Of a DNA stretch of 12,304 nucleotides, positions 1-6,507 are shown one piece after another. The position numbers and the translations under genes are program-made. This DNA is from Deltaproteobacteria bacterium (GTDB lineage Bacteria > Desulfobacterota > Desulfuromonadia > Geobacterales > Geobacteraceae): assembly GCA_021810985.1 (NCBI GenBank), contig JAJZQA010000036.1:1-12304 (forward strand). Reading direction: 5' to 3'. The notes under the pieces are model-generated. The model saw nothing but the letters and a program-made list of their open reading frames with translations. It did no database searches and was not told the origin of the DNA. Positions within the stretch are counted from its first letter, which is position 1. The number at the start of each line of letters is the position of its first letter.

Positions 1-40
1 TAATCAGAAAATCAACTATTTCTTTTCTAGTACATGCCAT
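1..40 (-). CDS. Possible start of a gene leaving the window (13 codons visible)
   Basis: An ATG at 40-38 opens a frame that stays open to the window edge and reads MACTRKEIVDFLI. A GGGTGA sequence a few bases upstream could serve as a ribosome binding site. The pattern of a short polar start followed by RKEIVDFL resembles the N-terminus of small nucleotidyltransferase-domain proteins, but 13 residues are far too few to assign a family. It may equally be a chance frame. Confidence 0.2.
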   Translation of the reverse strand, partial: MACTRKEIVDFLI

Positions 41-98
41 GATTTCACCCAGTTGTCTTTCTCGCTTCGCGAAAGGTCATAGATGTCTGTAAATCTCC

Positions 99-166
99 GC
101 CACAGACACACAGACAAAAACTCGAGGCCAGGGTTTCGTCCGCCTTTGTCTGTGTGTGTCCGTGGC
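99..166. repeat. Inverted repeat of the CCACAGACACAC type
   Basis: The left arm at 99-118 (GCCACAGACACACAGACAAA) is the reverse complement of the right arm at 145-166, apart from one substitution and a two-base length difference; 26 bases separate them. A third copy of the same core (TGTGTGTGTCTGTGGC) sits at 513-528 in the orientation of the right arm and matches it at 15 of 16 positions. Such arms built of alternating purine-pyrimidine dinucleotides suggest a non-coding dispersed repeat. The right arm lies a few bases from the point where the antitoxin remnant loses its reading frame. Confidence 0.65.
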
Positions 167-176
167 AACTTTGATT

Positions 177-335
177 TCAGTTTGCCCCATTGTCCAGCAA
201 GTGAATCATCCAGAGAGGAAAATCAATATTCACCCTTTTCTGCTCCGGCTCAGGCCGCCTTGCTCGGGTAAGATCCAGATAATCGGAAATGTCCTCTCCT
301 TCATCAAATTTCTTGTCAAAATCTTAAGCTTTCAT
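177..335 (-). pseudogene. Remnant of a CopG/BrnA-like antitoxin
   Basis: Starting at ATG 335-333, the frame reads MKA, then a TAA stop at 326-324, then continues DFDKKFDEGEDISDYLDL, TRARRPEPEQKRVNIDFP and LWMIHLLDNGAN before a second stop at 179-177. The DFDKKFDEGEDI...DYLDL...ARRP...KRVN.DFP.WMI pattern is characteristic of the N-terminal half of CopG-type (BrnA-like) antitoxins. These normally continue into a ribbon-helix-helix DNA-binding domain and reach roughly 80-100 residues. Here the ribbon-helix-helix domain is cut inside its first helix, where the dispersed repeat begins. With a stop at codon 4 and no C-terminal half it cannot make a working repressor. The start overlaps the end of the toxin remnant by 20 bases, as is usual for this type of module. 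Confidence 0.7.
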
Positions 336-408
336 AGATCGCTATCTCCTCTTTTCGTGATCGTCTCACGGAGATAATTCTTATCGGAAAGGCTTCCCTC
401 TGCGCACT
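316..408 (-). pseudogene. C-terminal remnant of a BrnT-like toxin
   Basis: The frame ending with TGA at 318-316 reads PIRIISVRRSRKEEIAIYES followed by LRF. The RIIS.RR..KEE...YE motif is the C-terminal signature of BrnT-family (DUF497) ribonuclease toxins. Upstream of codon 387-385 the similarity fades, and an in-frame TAG at 411-409 closes the frame, so the roughly 60 N-terminal residues that carry most of the fold are missing. Gene order (toxin first, antitoxin second, overlapping) agrees with a BrnT/BrnA operon. Family assignment rests on this short motif plus the adjacent antitoxin remnant. Confidence 0.65.
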
Positions 409-537
409 CTAATGAACAAAGTGAGCTAGCGTGAGACAAGTTTTTCGATTTTGATCTTTAAAACCGTCCGCTTGTGTCAGTGCTTGCGCGCTGAAGCGCT
501 ACGGTGCGTAAGTGTGTGTGTCTGTGGCCAATAAACT
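409..537. other. Gene-free stretch between the toxin remnant and the UbiA-family gene
   Basis: No plausible coding frame is seen. The stretch contains GTCTCACG/CGTGAGAC words (363-370 and 430-437), a GC-rich patch around 483-503 with short self-complementary segments, and the repeat core at 513-528. It looks like accumulated repeat debris. No convincing intrinsic terminator with a T-tract follows the UbiA-family gene. Confidence 0.5.
513..528 (+). repeat. Third copy of the TGTGTGTGTCTGTGGC repeat core
   Basis: It matches 151-166 at 15 of 16 bases in the same orientation, so the toxin-antitoxin remnant lies between two direct copies. It sits about 10 bases beyond the stop codon of the UbiA-family gene. 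Confidence 0.6.
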
Positions 538-1401
538 TTACGATCCATAGATTCCCCATCCTACCATAACAGCCCAAAGAAGACCCACAACAAATAACGG
601 TACATCCTTGAGCAATGATTCCGTCGGATCTCCGCCCAAACCAGACTTCACTCTCATGATGTAACGTAACAAACCAAAACAGCAAAGGGGTACGGTATAA
701 ATGAGAACATGGTGTTCGATCACATACAGGGTGTACGTAACAAGTACAGCGCCACCAGTCATATACATCGTCCCGTCAAGAAAACCAGGAGGGTAGGATT
801 CCAGTGATTTGCGATGGACTACAGCATGCTCGCCGAGGGCGTTTTTCTCGTAAAGTCGCTTGCCAGTACTAAGAAAAATGGCAAGGAGAAATACTGAAAG
901 GAAGAGCCAAGCAGTAATCTCGACGCCGAACGCCTCTCCTCCTGCCTGAAGACGAAAAAGAAAGCCGGCTGAAACACAGAAAAGATCAATTATCGGGATA
1001 TGTTTTAGGTAGAAGGAATAGGAGACTGAAACCAGAAGGTATGCCACGAGGATGGCAATAAATACAGGAGAAACAGTGATCGCCAAAGAAAACGTTCCAA
1101 GAAGTAAAAAGAAATCAAGACTGAGTGCCGTTACAAAACTAATTCTGCCAGAAGGTAAAGGGCGTTTACTTTTCCGTGGGTGACTCTTATCTCGCTCCCT
1201 GTCCAGGATATCGTTCAGGACATAGGCAGAACTTGAGGCAAGGCAGAATGCAAAGAACGGGATTATGCCTCGGGCAAGGACCCCTGGCAGAAGTAATTCT
1301 CCCCCAAGGAATACAGGGAAAAAGAGCATCAGGTTCTTCAGCCACTGAGTAGGTCGAAGGATGGAAAGTATCCCAATCAAGGTTGACACAAATCCCCTCA
1401 T
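538..1401 (-). CDS. UbiA-family prenyltransferase, decaprenyl-phosphate phosphoribosyltransferase-like
   Basis: This 287-residue polytopic membrane protein belongs to the UbiA superfamily. The N-terminal RPTQWLKN (16-23) and the metal-binding motif NDILDRERD (63-71), followed by HPRKSKRPLPSG (74-85), match the branch that transfers phosphoribose from PRPP to polyprenyl phosphate (DPPR synthase, as in mycobacterial Rv3806c). The tail motif GDPTESLLKDVPL (257-269) is also typical of that branch. The second conserved acidic region is around IIDLF (137-141). In the known pathway the product is epimerised to a lipid-linked arabinofuranose donor. Its ATG overlaps the stop of the upstream ABC ATPase gene by four bases (ATGA), implying translational coupling. 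No DprE1/DprE2 epimerase genes are visible here, so the final sugar is unknown. Family assignment is secure; the exact substrate is inferred. Confidence 0.85.
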   Translation of the reverse strand: MRGFVSTLIGILSILRPTQWLKNLMLFFPVFLGGELLLPGVLARGIIPFFAFCLASSSAYVLNDILDRERDKSHPRKSKRPLPSGRISFVTALSLDFFLLLGTFSLAITVSPVFIAILVAYLLVSVSYSFYLKHIPIIDLFCVSAGFLFRLQAGGEAFGVEITAWLFLSVFLLAIFLSTGKRLYEKNALGEHAVVHRKSLESYPPGFLDGTMYMTGGAVLVTYTLYVIEHHVLIYTVPLCCFGLLRYIMRVKSGLGGDPTESLLKDVPLFVVGLLWAVMVGWGIYGS

Positions 1402-2267
1402 TCCTGCCGGACAATATCCACGAAAAACTCTTCAAGGTTTTTGCGGATCGGTTCCACTACGAGGATATGGCTCCCAGCAGACTGCAACTCTGACAATATA
1501 GCGGGAAGATCACTCGTTGAAACAGTTATTGATTCAGGAGAATCAGATCCGGTCGCAATGTGACGCACTTCATAGCCGGTAATCCCACCGTCTGCAATTT
1601 CATCAACTCTTCGAACACATTTCATCTCACCTTTTACAATCACTCCAACCCTGTCGCAGACGCTTTCAACGTCAGACGTTATGTGAGTGCTAAAGAAAAC
1701 ACTTTTTCCCCGCTGTTTCAGGTCTTGAATAATTTCTTTTACCAAGGTGCGCCCAATTGGATCAAGGCCGCTCATGGGCTCGTCAAGAATATATACATCA
1801 GGATCATGGAGCAGGGCCTGCGCCAATCCGACCCGTTGTACCATCCCTTTACTGTAACCACGCATAAGCCTCTTGCGGGCATCCCACAAATCAAGCAGTT
1901 TCAAAACTTCTTCACTCTTCCTCTCAAGCTGAGGAGCCTCCATTTTGAATATCCTACCAACAAATGTTAAATACTCGGCAGCGGATAGATAATCGTAAAA
2001 AGCGGGATTTTCAGGCAGGAAACCGACATGACGCCTCGCCTCGGGAGAAGAAACATCCTTGCCCATGATAAGCGCTCTACCAGATGTTGGCGTTATCAAT
2101 CCCATAAGTGTCTTAATGGTTGTGCTCTTCCCTGCGCCATTTGGCCCGAGAAAACCGAAAATTTCCCCCGCTCCAATCTCTAGATCAAGGTTCCTCAGAG
2201 CAACCACTTTTGTGCCCCGTTTCCCCTTGAAGATTTTTGATAAGCCATGTATCGAGACTGCGGACAT
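1398..2267 (-). CDS. ABC transporter ATP-binding protein
   Basis: This is a 289-residue ATPase. It shows Walker A GPNGAGKS (41-48), signature YSKGMVQRV (138-146), Walker B VYILDEP (158-164), D-loop SGLDP (166-170) and switch histidine H195 in FFSTHI. The Q-loop position has LPENPAFYDYLS, with glutamate in place of glutamine, a variant common in ATPases paired with ABC-2 permeases. A C-terminal extension of about 70 residues follows the nucleotide-binding fold. The chosen ATG at 2267-2265 lies one base after the stop of the TPR gene (TGAAATG) and has AGGGAG about nine bases upstream. An earlier ATG at 2327 would add 20 residues unlike the family and overlap the upstream gene. It presumably energises the ABC-2 permease at 3158-3949; the cargo is unknown. 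Confidence 0.9.
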   Translation of the reverse strand: MSAVSIHGLSKIFKGKRGTKVVALRNLDLEIGAGEIFGFLGPNGAGKSTTIKTLMGLITPTSGRALIMGKDVSSPEARRHVGFLPENPAFYDYLSAAEYLTFVGRIFKMEAPQLERKSEEVLKLLDLWDARKRLMRGYSKGMVQRVGLAQALLHDPDVYILDEPMSGLDPIGRTLVKEIIQDLKQRGKSVFFSTHITSDVESVCDRVGVIVKGEMKCVRRVDEIADGGITGYEVRHIATGSDSPESITVSTSDLPAILSELQSAGSHILVVEPIRKNLEEFFVDIVRQE

Positions 2268-2268
2268 T

Positions 2269-3153
2269 TCAGTGCGCTCCCTGAACTTTATTTTTTTTAC
2301 CGACACTTTTGGTGGACACGAATGCAAACTTGCTGGTTGTTGCTACTCTGCCATCCAACTCAAGGTAAAAGTGCCCTCCGTAGGGATCGACTGGAGGAGT
2401 TCGAAGATATCCCTCTTGTATCAGCACTTCCACGGTAGCAGGAAGTCTACCAATCGTCTGTCGGTAGTGGTCGCGGGCAATTTCGATATGACGCACCTCT
2501 TGAAAAGCCATCATTCGTGTACGAAAACTCTTCTTGATGGCCGGATTCTTCTCCCCTTTTTCCATGGCATAAAGATACGCAAGTGCCATGTCAGTCTTAC
2601 CAGACTCCTGCAAATATCTTCCAGCAAGGTTTTTGAGCAGATCGGAACCGGATAGTCTTCCGGCCTGCTCGTAATAGCGGGCAGCCCCTGCGTAGTCCTT
2701 TAAAAAATATGCATGGTTGAAGCCAGCAAAATACGGCAGATACCAGTCCCAGGCTCGGAAACGCATCCCATAATCCAGTAGTTCATTGGCAATCTCCACT
2801 TTACCCACATCCCAGACGAGAATAGACTGGGCAAAATAGTAAGCGTCCATGTTGTAGGGGTCCAGCTGCACAGCACCATGGATCATTCGCGACATAGCTG
2901 GATAATCAGGTGGAATTGGTAGTTCATTTTGCTGTTTTTCGAGTAGTCCGCCAAAATACAAGAGAACTTTCGTAACAAAAAAAGCACTGACTAATTCTTT
3001 TTGATCAGCGGATACTGCCTTAACAACCTCCACCGATGGAACATAACCAAGCTTTTCAGCAATGGGTCTACTAGCCATATACCTGCTAAAGGCCCCTAAG
3101 ATGGAGATATAAGACACGAAAGAAAGGACAAGGATGATAATGGTTCTATTCAT
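2269..3153 (-). CDS. Membrane-anchored TPR-like protein with a pseudopilin-like C-terminal segment
   Basis: This 294-residue protein has a single hydrophobic segment near its start (about 5-26), which should anchor it in the inner membrane with the rest outside the cytoplasm. Residues about 85-200 are helical and carry TPR-like pairs (for example AGAARYYEQAGRL at 155-167 and TDMALAYLYAMEKG at 187-200). Residues 229-270 read HYRQTIGRLPATVEVLIQEG, then YLRTPPVDPYGGHFYL, closely resembling the C-terminal part of type II secretion major pseudopilins (LP.T...L...GYL...P.DPWG..Y). The gene starts five bases after the ABC permease stop with a GAGGTG binding site, and its stop precedes the ABC ATPase start by one base. 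A role as a periplasmic partner of the ABC system or of pilus assembly is plausible but unproven. Confidence 0.8.
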   Translation of the reverse strand: MNRTIIILVLSFVSYISILGAFSRYMASRPIAEKLGYVPSVEVVKAVSADQKELVSAFFVTKVLLYFGGLLEKQQNELPIPPDYPAMSRMIHGAVQLDPYNMDAYYFAQSILVWDVGKVEIANELLDYGMRFRAWDWYLPYFAGFNHAYFLKDYAGAARYYEQAGRLSGSDLLKNLAGRYLQESGKTDMALAYLYAMEKGEKNPAIKKSFRTRMMAFQEVRHIEIARDHYRQTIGRLPATVEVLIQEGYLRTPPVDPYGGHFYLELDGRVATTSKFAFVSTKSVGKKNKVQGAH

Positions 3154-3157
3154 CCAT

Positions 3158-3949
3158 TCACCTCATCTCCCGACGGGAAAGCACCAACACGGCCAAGCCC
3201 AATACAATTGCAGCATACAGAACGAAGTAAACAAAAGTAAGTAAAGTACCTGAAAGGGATATGGGAATTCCATATATTGCATTGACCTTCAGGTCAAACG
3301 CACTGAAATTAGGAAGGATGTAGTAGAGACCAACAGCAACTTGGCAAACAAGAGGTGAAAGGGCTGAACCGGATGCTGAATGGATATATTCATAAACTTG
3401 CTGAGTAACATTTCCCGCTAAAAAAATTGAAATCGTCCCGAATACTGGCAGAAAAAATGAGGTACTCACGGAGGAAAACAAAAAAGCAACCGCAATAACC
3501 AGGATGTATTTCAAGGCCTCGAACAGTATGCAAACCGTTAGGTTCCCCCAAAGAATTGCCCTTTCGGGAGGATATATTATACTTACCCACGAAACGACCA
3601 AGTAGGTTGCAACACCAAGGACAATAGACACAAACAAGGTAAAAATAGCAGTACCGGCAAACTTACCCAAGAGGTACCGTCCGCGTGTCAAAGGCAGGCC
3701 CAGAACCGAATACGTATAGCGTCGCTCAATATCTTTCCAAAGCAAGGTCCCACCAAGGAATATCGAGAGAAGAAGCAGAATAAAAGAAACTAGCGAAAGA
3801 GATAGAGTGAGTGACAATTCGGTTACTTGGCGCATAGAAAGTGTGGCAATCGACGGGATAAGAACAAAAAAGGCAACATTGACAAGTATTCCATGGAATA
3901 TTCTGTCACGAAAGATACCTTTTAGCGTAACAATTGCCACATTCTTCAT
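3158..3949 (-). CDS. ABC-2 type transporter permease
   Basis: This 263-residue protein has about six hydrophobic segments (near 18-38, 45-70, 97-122, 130-158, 162-180, 232-257). Between segments two and three the cytoplasmic loop WKDIERRYTYSVLGLPLTRG (71-90), followed by RYLLGKF, matches the DIE.GT...L..P..R..Y..GK pattern of NosY-like ABC-2 permeases, which contact the ATPase. A GAGGTG ribosome binding site lies six bases before the ATG. It is separated from the ATPase gene by the TPR gene, and all three are tightly spaced, so they are probably made together. The substrate cannot be told from sequence; a lipid-linked or envelope product would suit the glycosyltransferase and UbiA-family neighbours. 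Confidence 0.85.
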   Translation of the reverse strand: MKNVAIVTLKGIFRDRIFHGILVNVAFFVLIPSIATLSMRQVTELSLTLSLSLVSFILLLLSIFLGGTLLWKDIERRYTYSVLGLPLTRGRYLLGKFAGTAIFTLFVSIVLGVATYLVVSWVSIIYPPERAILWGNLTVCILFEALKYILVIAVAFLFSSVSTSFFLPVFGTISIFLAGNVTQQVYEYIHSASGSALSPLVCQVAVGLYYILPNFSAFDLKVNAIYGIPISLSGTLLTFVYFVLYAAIVLGLAVLVLSRREMR

Positions 3950-3966
3950 TTACTACACCTCGCCCT

Positions 3967-5601
3967 TTAGTTTCCTTGCATAATAAGTTTTTTCACCAAT
4001 TTTTCAGACGGTTGATAAAAATACACTTTTTCAGATGTGCAGGCAACTACCTGTTGGAAGGAATTACGAGCCTTAACGCGGTCACCTACCTGCAAATATA
4101 ACTGGCCAAGACGATATTGGTAAAAAAAATCCCCAGTGATCTTAAACAAGCGTATCAAAAGCCTTTCACGCTCAGCAAAAGTGTGATTGACTTCCACCTT
4201 GTGGTTCATAACTTCGTAATCGTAAAGCGCCAATAAACGCTCGACAATTTGCTTTTCATACTTTCCCGGGCTCTCCAAAGCCTTATAAAGAAGGGAACGT
4301 GCTCCGCCAATATTACCTTCTTGGGCTAGTGCTCCAGACTTACTAATCAAACCAATTTGGCTATTTGAGATATTTTGTGGAATTTCGATTGACTTAAGGA
4401 CATTGATTGCCTCCTGATTTCTGCCTTGAGCGTTCAATGCGTTTGCAATTTCATTACGTGCTGGCAGAAATTCCGGCGATTTATTAAGAGTGTCTTGAAA
4501 TAGGGCAAGATTATTCTGCCACAGGAGGTTGCGGGAAGCTGTTCCAAAGGTTGCAGTGATCAGGACTATGCCTGTCAAACCAACCAGAACTGGCTGAAAG
4601 CGTTCCCTATTTTTCATATCACTTACCGCTAATGTTACGCCGATCAAAAAGAAAGCAGAGGGCATGTACATATAACGTTCAGCCAATGGTGTCCAGGCTA
4701 GCTTCAAAAGTGGAATAAGAAACGCAGAACCACCTATCGAAGCAGAACAAAGAAAAAAATATCCGGGCACTGTTCTCTTGAAAAGTATCCAAACAAATAA
4801 AAACCAAGTCATTACTCCAACTACTATATACAGATCGGAAACGTGGATAATCCCAAAATTTAAAGGAAAGGGTATCAGTAATTTTTTTAAATAAAAGCCG
4901 CTTGCCTTTAATACCATCCATAAACTTGTCAGTGACCCTGCGCTTGCTTCACCGGCAACGTGGGAAAAAACCCTCTGAACTCCTTGATCGCCTTGATTAT
5001 ATGCCAGATTCCGAAGTGCAAAGTACCCAACTCCAGAAGAAATAAAATAAATAAAATGTTGAATATGCTTCAAAATAACTTGACTGAACTTCAGATCACT
5101 GTCTCTACCACTGTAAAGATAAAACGGTAAAAGAATTGCAGCAGGAAGGAAAAATACTGCTGTCTCTTTAGCTAAACATGCAAGGAACAAACATACTGCA
5201 GCACAAAGAGATGCAAGCGAATTGGCGGTTTTTCTTACAAGTAGAAAAACCGCTGAAAATATAAAAATTCCGGCAAGAAGGTCAGTTCTTCCAGATATCC
5301 AGTTGACAGCCTCAGTATTAATCGGGTGAAGAGCAAAAAGCAGAGCAGAGACGAAAGGCACCGTCAAAGATCGAAGACAGAATACCTTCGAAGCGCTACG
5401 GGCAATAAGAAAAACCAGAAGCGTATTAATCAAATGGAAAACTATGTTTTCCAAATGCATAAAACTTTCCTCAAGCCCCCAGATATATTTATCCATCATG
5501 TAAGATACGATCAAAAGCGGACGATAGTAATTACCACTCCCCCCGGGCAAAAAGATCGATCTTAACTGAAAGCTATCATTATTCAGCAAATAATGATACA
5601 T
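3967..5601 (-). CDS. TMTC-like GT-C membrane glycosyltransferase with C-terminal TPR region (5' end interrupted)
   Basis: The open part encodes 544 residues. Hallmarks of the PMT/TMTC-like GT-C fold are YYRPLL (25-30), LHPINTEAVNWISGRTDLLA (91-110) and AERYMYMPSAFF (307-318), within some ten hydrophobic segments up to about residue 352. Residues 365-520 are soluble and TPR-like (EFLPARNEIANALNAQGRNQ at 377-396, then EAINVL; YRLGQLYLQVGDRVKARNSF at 496-515). Such enzymes move a sugar from a polyprenyl phosphate onto a protein or glycan on the outer face of the inner membrane. The normal protein evidently starts earlier, at ATG 5712: the same frame upstream gives a membrane segment and then the GT-C VDDP motif, but a TAG at 5619-5617 interrupts it. 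A product begun at this ATG would lack the aspartate pair and the first helix, so it may be inactive. Confidence 0.75.
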   Translation of the reverse strand: MYHYLLNNDSFQLRSIFLPGGSGNYYRPLLIVSYMMDKYIWGLEESFMHLENIVFHLINTLLVFLIARSASKVFCLRSLTVPFVSALLFALHPINTEAVNWISGRTDLLAGIFIFSAVFLLVRKTANSLASLCAAVCLFLACLAKETAVFFLPAAILLPFYLYSGRDSDLKFSQVILKHIQHFIYFISSGVGYFALRNLAYNQGDQGVQRVFSHVAGEASAGSLTSLWMVLKASGFYLKKLLIPFPLNFGIIHVSDLYIVVGVMTWFLFVWILFKRTVPGYFFLCSASIGGSAFLIPLLKLAWTPLAERYMYMPSAFFLIGVTLAVSDMKNRERFQPVLVGLTGIVLITATFGTASRNLLWQNNLALFQDTLNKSPEFLPARNEIANALNAQGRNQEAINVLKSIEIPQNISNSQIGLISKSGALAQEGNIGGARSLLYKALESPGKYEKQIVERLLALYDYEVMNHKVEVNHTFAERERLLIRLFKITGDFFYQYRLGQLYLQVGDRVKARNSFQQVVACTSEKVYFYQPSEKLVKKLIMQGN

Positions 5602-5616
5602 GCCTGGATCATCAAC

Positions 5617-5712
5617 CTAATTAAGAGGAGAAAATATCACAGGATAGTATACACCGAGAACGACAAAAACAAGAAACAGCATACAAGTACGTGACTGAAG
5701 ATCAAATTGCAT
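5617..5712 (-). pseudogene. Detached N-terminus of the GT-C glycosyltransferase, ended by an in-frame TAG
   Basis: From ATG 5712-5710 the frame reads MQFDLQSRTCMLFLVFVVLG, VYYPVIFSPLN, then TAG (5619-5617), then VDDPG and directly into MYHYLLNNDS of the main gene without any frame change. Hydrophobic residues 11-28 form the first membrane helix, and the DD motif that follows in GT-C enzymes lies just behind the stop. A single-base change in a serine or leucine codon (TCG or TTG to TAG) would explain it. No start codon exists in frame between the TAG and ATG 5601. Confidence 0.8.
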
Positions 5713-5723
5713 GTGCTACCCAT

Positions 5724-5756
5724 AAAAAAGGCGGGATGTGGAAACATCCCGCCTTT
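5724..5756 (-). terminator. Intrinsic terminator after pilA-C, possible attenuator of the downstream operon
   Basis: On the minus strand GGCGGGATG, loop TTTCCA and CATCCCGCC form a perfect nine-pair stem (5730-5738 with 5745-5753), extended by A-T pairs to 12, followed by six T residues (5729-5724). It lies 20 bases after the pilA-C stop and only 11 bases before the original glycosyltransferase start at 5712. On the plus strand it also has a short T-run, but nothing is transcribed towards it from that side here. Confidence 0.92.
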
Positions 5757-5776
5757 GTTTGTGCGGTGTGTAAAAA

Positions 5777-6151
5777 CTACATTGACGTCCAAGAAACGAA
5801 ATCTGTAGTATCAATTGCAGTCGGAACACCCAGAACAGGCGTACCTTTAGTTGTCAGATCTTTAGAGTAAATGGAAGTACTGTCATAAGATGTGCCATAC
5901 TGCTTGGTTCCGTTCAAATGGCAGGTCGTTACGGCGTAACCTTGTGAAGTAGAATTTATTCCGAGCCCAACCCCAGAAGAAGTCTTAGCAATAAGAGGGG
6001 AAGATGTCGATGCACTTGCTTTTGCACCGTACAGGGTCTTCCCTGTATTTGCAGATGTTAACGCAGAAGTACCCATATCAACGGTACCAGCAGCAAATGA
6101 AGTTGATGCGGCACACAAGACTACAGCAATAAGTATTAAAAGCTTTTTCAT
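5777..6151 (-). CDS. PilA-C type secreted pilin partner
   Basis: This 124-residue protein has a classic Sec signal peptide: MKK, hydrophobic 4-16, and probable signal peptidase I cleavage after SFA at residue 20. The mature part of about 104 residues is rich in Ser, Thr and Gly, with SPLIAKTSSGVGLGINSTS (51-69), GTSYDSTSIYSK (86-97) and a terminal DTTDFVSWTSM. These resemble the separate globular partner encoded just after the short pilin in Geobacter sulfurreducens, which together correspond to the N- and C-terminal halves of ordinary long type IVa pilins. AAGGAG lies seven bases before the ATG, and the gene starts 27 bases after the pilA-N stop, so the two are co-transcribed. Function is taken from the family: needed for stability or assembly of the short pilin. 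Confidence 0.85.
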   Translation of the reverse strand: MKKLLILIAVVLCAASTSFAAGTVDMGTSALTSANTGKTLYGAKASASTSSPLIAKTSSGVGLGINSTSQGYAVTTCHLNGTKQYGTSYDSTSIYSKDLTTKGTPVLGVPTAIDTTDFVSWTSM

Positions 6152-6178
6152 AGCAGGTCTCCTTTTAATTTTTCGTTA

Positions 6179-6403
6179 TTATTGATAGAGAACATTAATG
6201 GGATATTCTTGGTTATCGGCCATATATGCCTCCATCCCCGTCTTGGTGTTTTTAACGTCAGAGTTTGCGGCGCTATTATAAGCTTTTGCCCTATAAGCGC
6301 TGAACTGAGGAATGGCGATGGCTGCCAGGATGCCGATGATCGCAACAACGATCAAAAGCTCGATGAGGGTAAAACCTTTTTTACTGCTTAATCTTTTTAA
6401 CAT
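6179..6403 (-). CDS. pilA: Short type IV pilin subunit (PilA-N)
   Basis: The prepilin has 74 residues: leader MLKRLSSKKG, cleavage by prepilin peptidase before Phe1, and a 64-residue mature chain starting FTLIELLIVVAIIGILAAIA, with the conserved Glu5. Ordinary type IVa pilins have 140-160 residues; here the globular head is missing, as in Geobacter. Aromatic residues of the mature chain are F1, F24, Y27, Y32, Y50, Y57 and Y63, i.e. seven of 64, with no gap above 22 residues. F24, Y27, Y32 and Y57 coincide with the G. sulfurreducens positions I recall, while its F51 is shifted to Y50 and Y63 is additional. A strong AAAGGAG site precedes the ATG by six bases. Transcription probably starts from the sigma-54 promoter at 6492-6507 under PilR control. 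Confidence 0.95.
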   Translation of the reverse strand: MLKRLSSKKGFTLIELLIVVAIIGILAAIAIPQFSAYRAKAYNSAANSDVKNTKTGMEAYMADNQEYPINVLYQ

Positions 6404-6491
6404 GTGTTTCTCCTTTCATGGGTGTTGTAACGGATGAACCGTTTTCCGATTTCTTGTCACAATGAAACAAAACGAACATGGTTCCTAGCAA

Positions 6492-6507
6492 AGCAACTAT
6501 CGGACCA
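6492..6507 (-). promoter_or_regulatory. Sigma-54 promoter of pilA
   Basis: On the minus strand TGGTCCGATAGTTGCT fits the TGGCACG-N4-TTGCW consensus at all but two defined positions, with the invariant GG and GC at the correct spacing. The start site would fall near 6481, giving a leader of about 78 bases. It agrees with PilR being a sigma-54 activator encoded immediately upstream. Confidence 0.75.

Noticed and set aside
156..377. Plus-strand frame of 73 codons over the toxin-antitoxin remnant
   Set aside because: The opposite strand carries clear antitoxin and toxin motifs; this frame is their complement.
1560..1970. Plus-strand frame of 136 codons opposite the ABC ATPase gene
   Set aside because: Antisense shadow of a gene with complete ATPase motifs; no binding site or family likeness.
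5777..6151. PilA-C as a lipoprotein because of Cys13 in its leader
   Set aside because: The residues before the cysteine (VVL) do not fit a lipobox, and a good signal peptidase I site follows at SFA.
6404..6420. Second ATG (6419-6417) upstream of pilA as an alternative long prepilin start
   Set aside because: It is 16 bases upstream of the pilA start and therefore out of frame.
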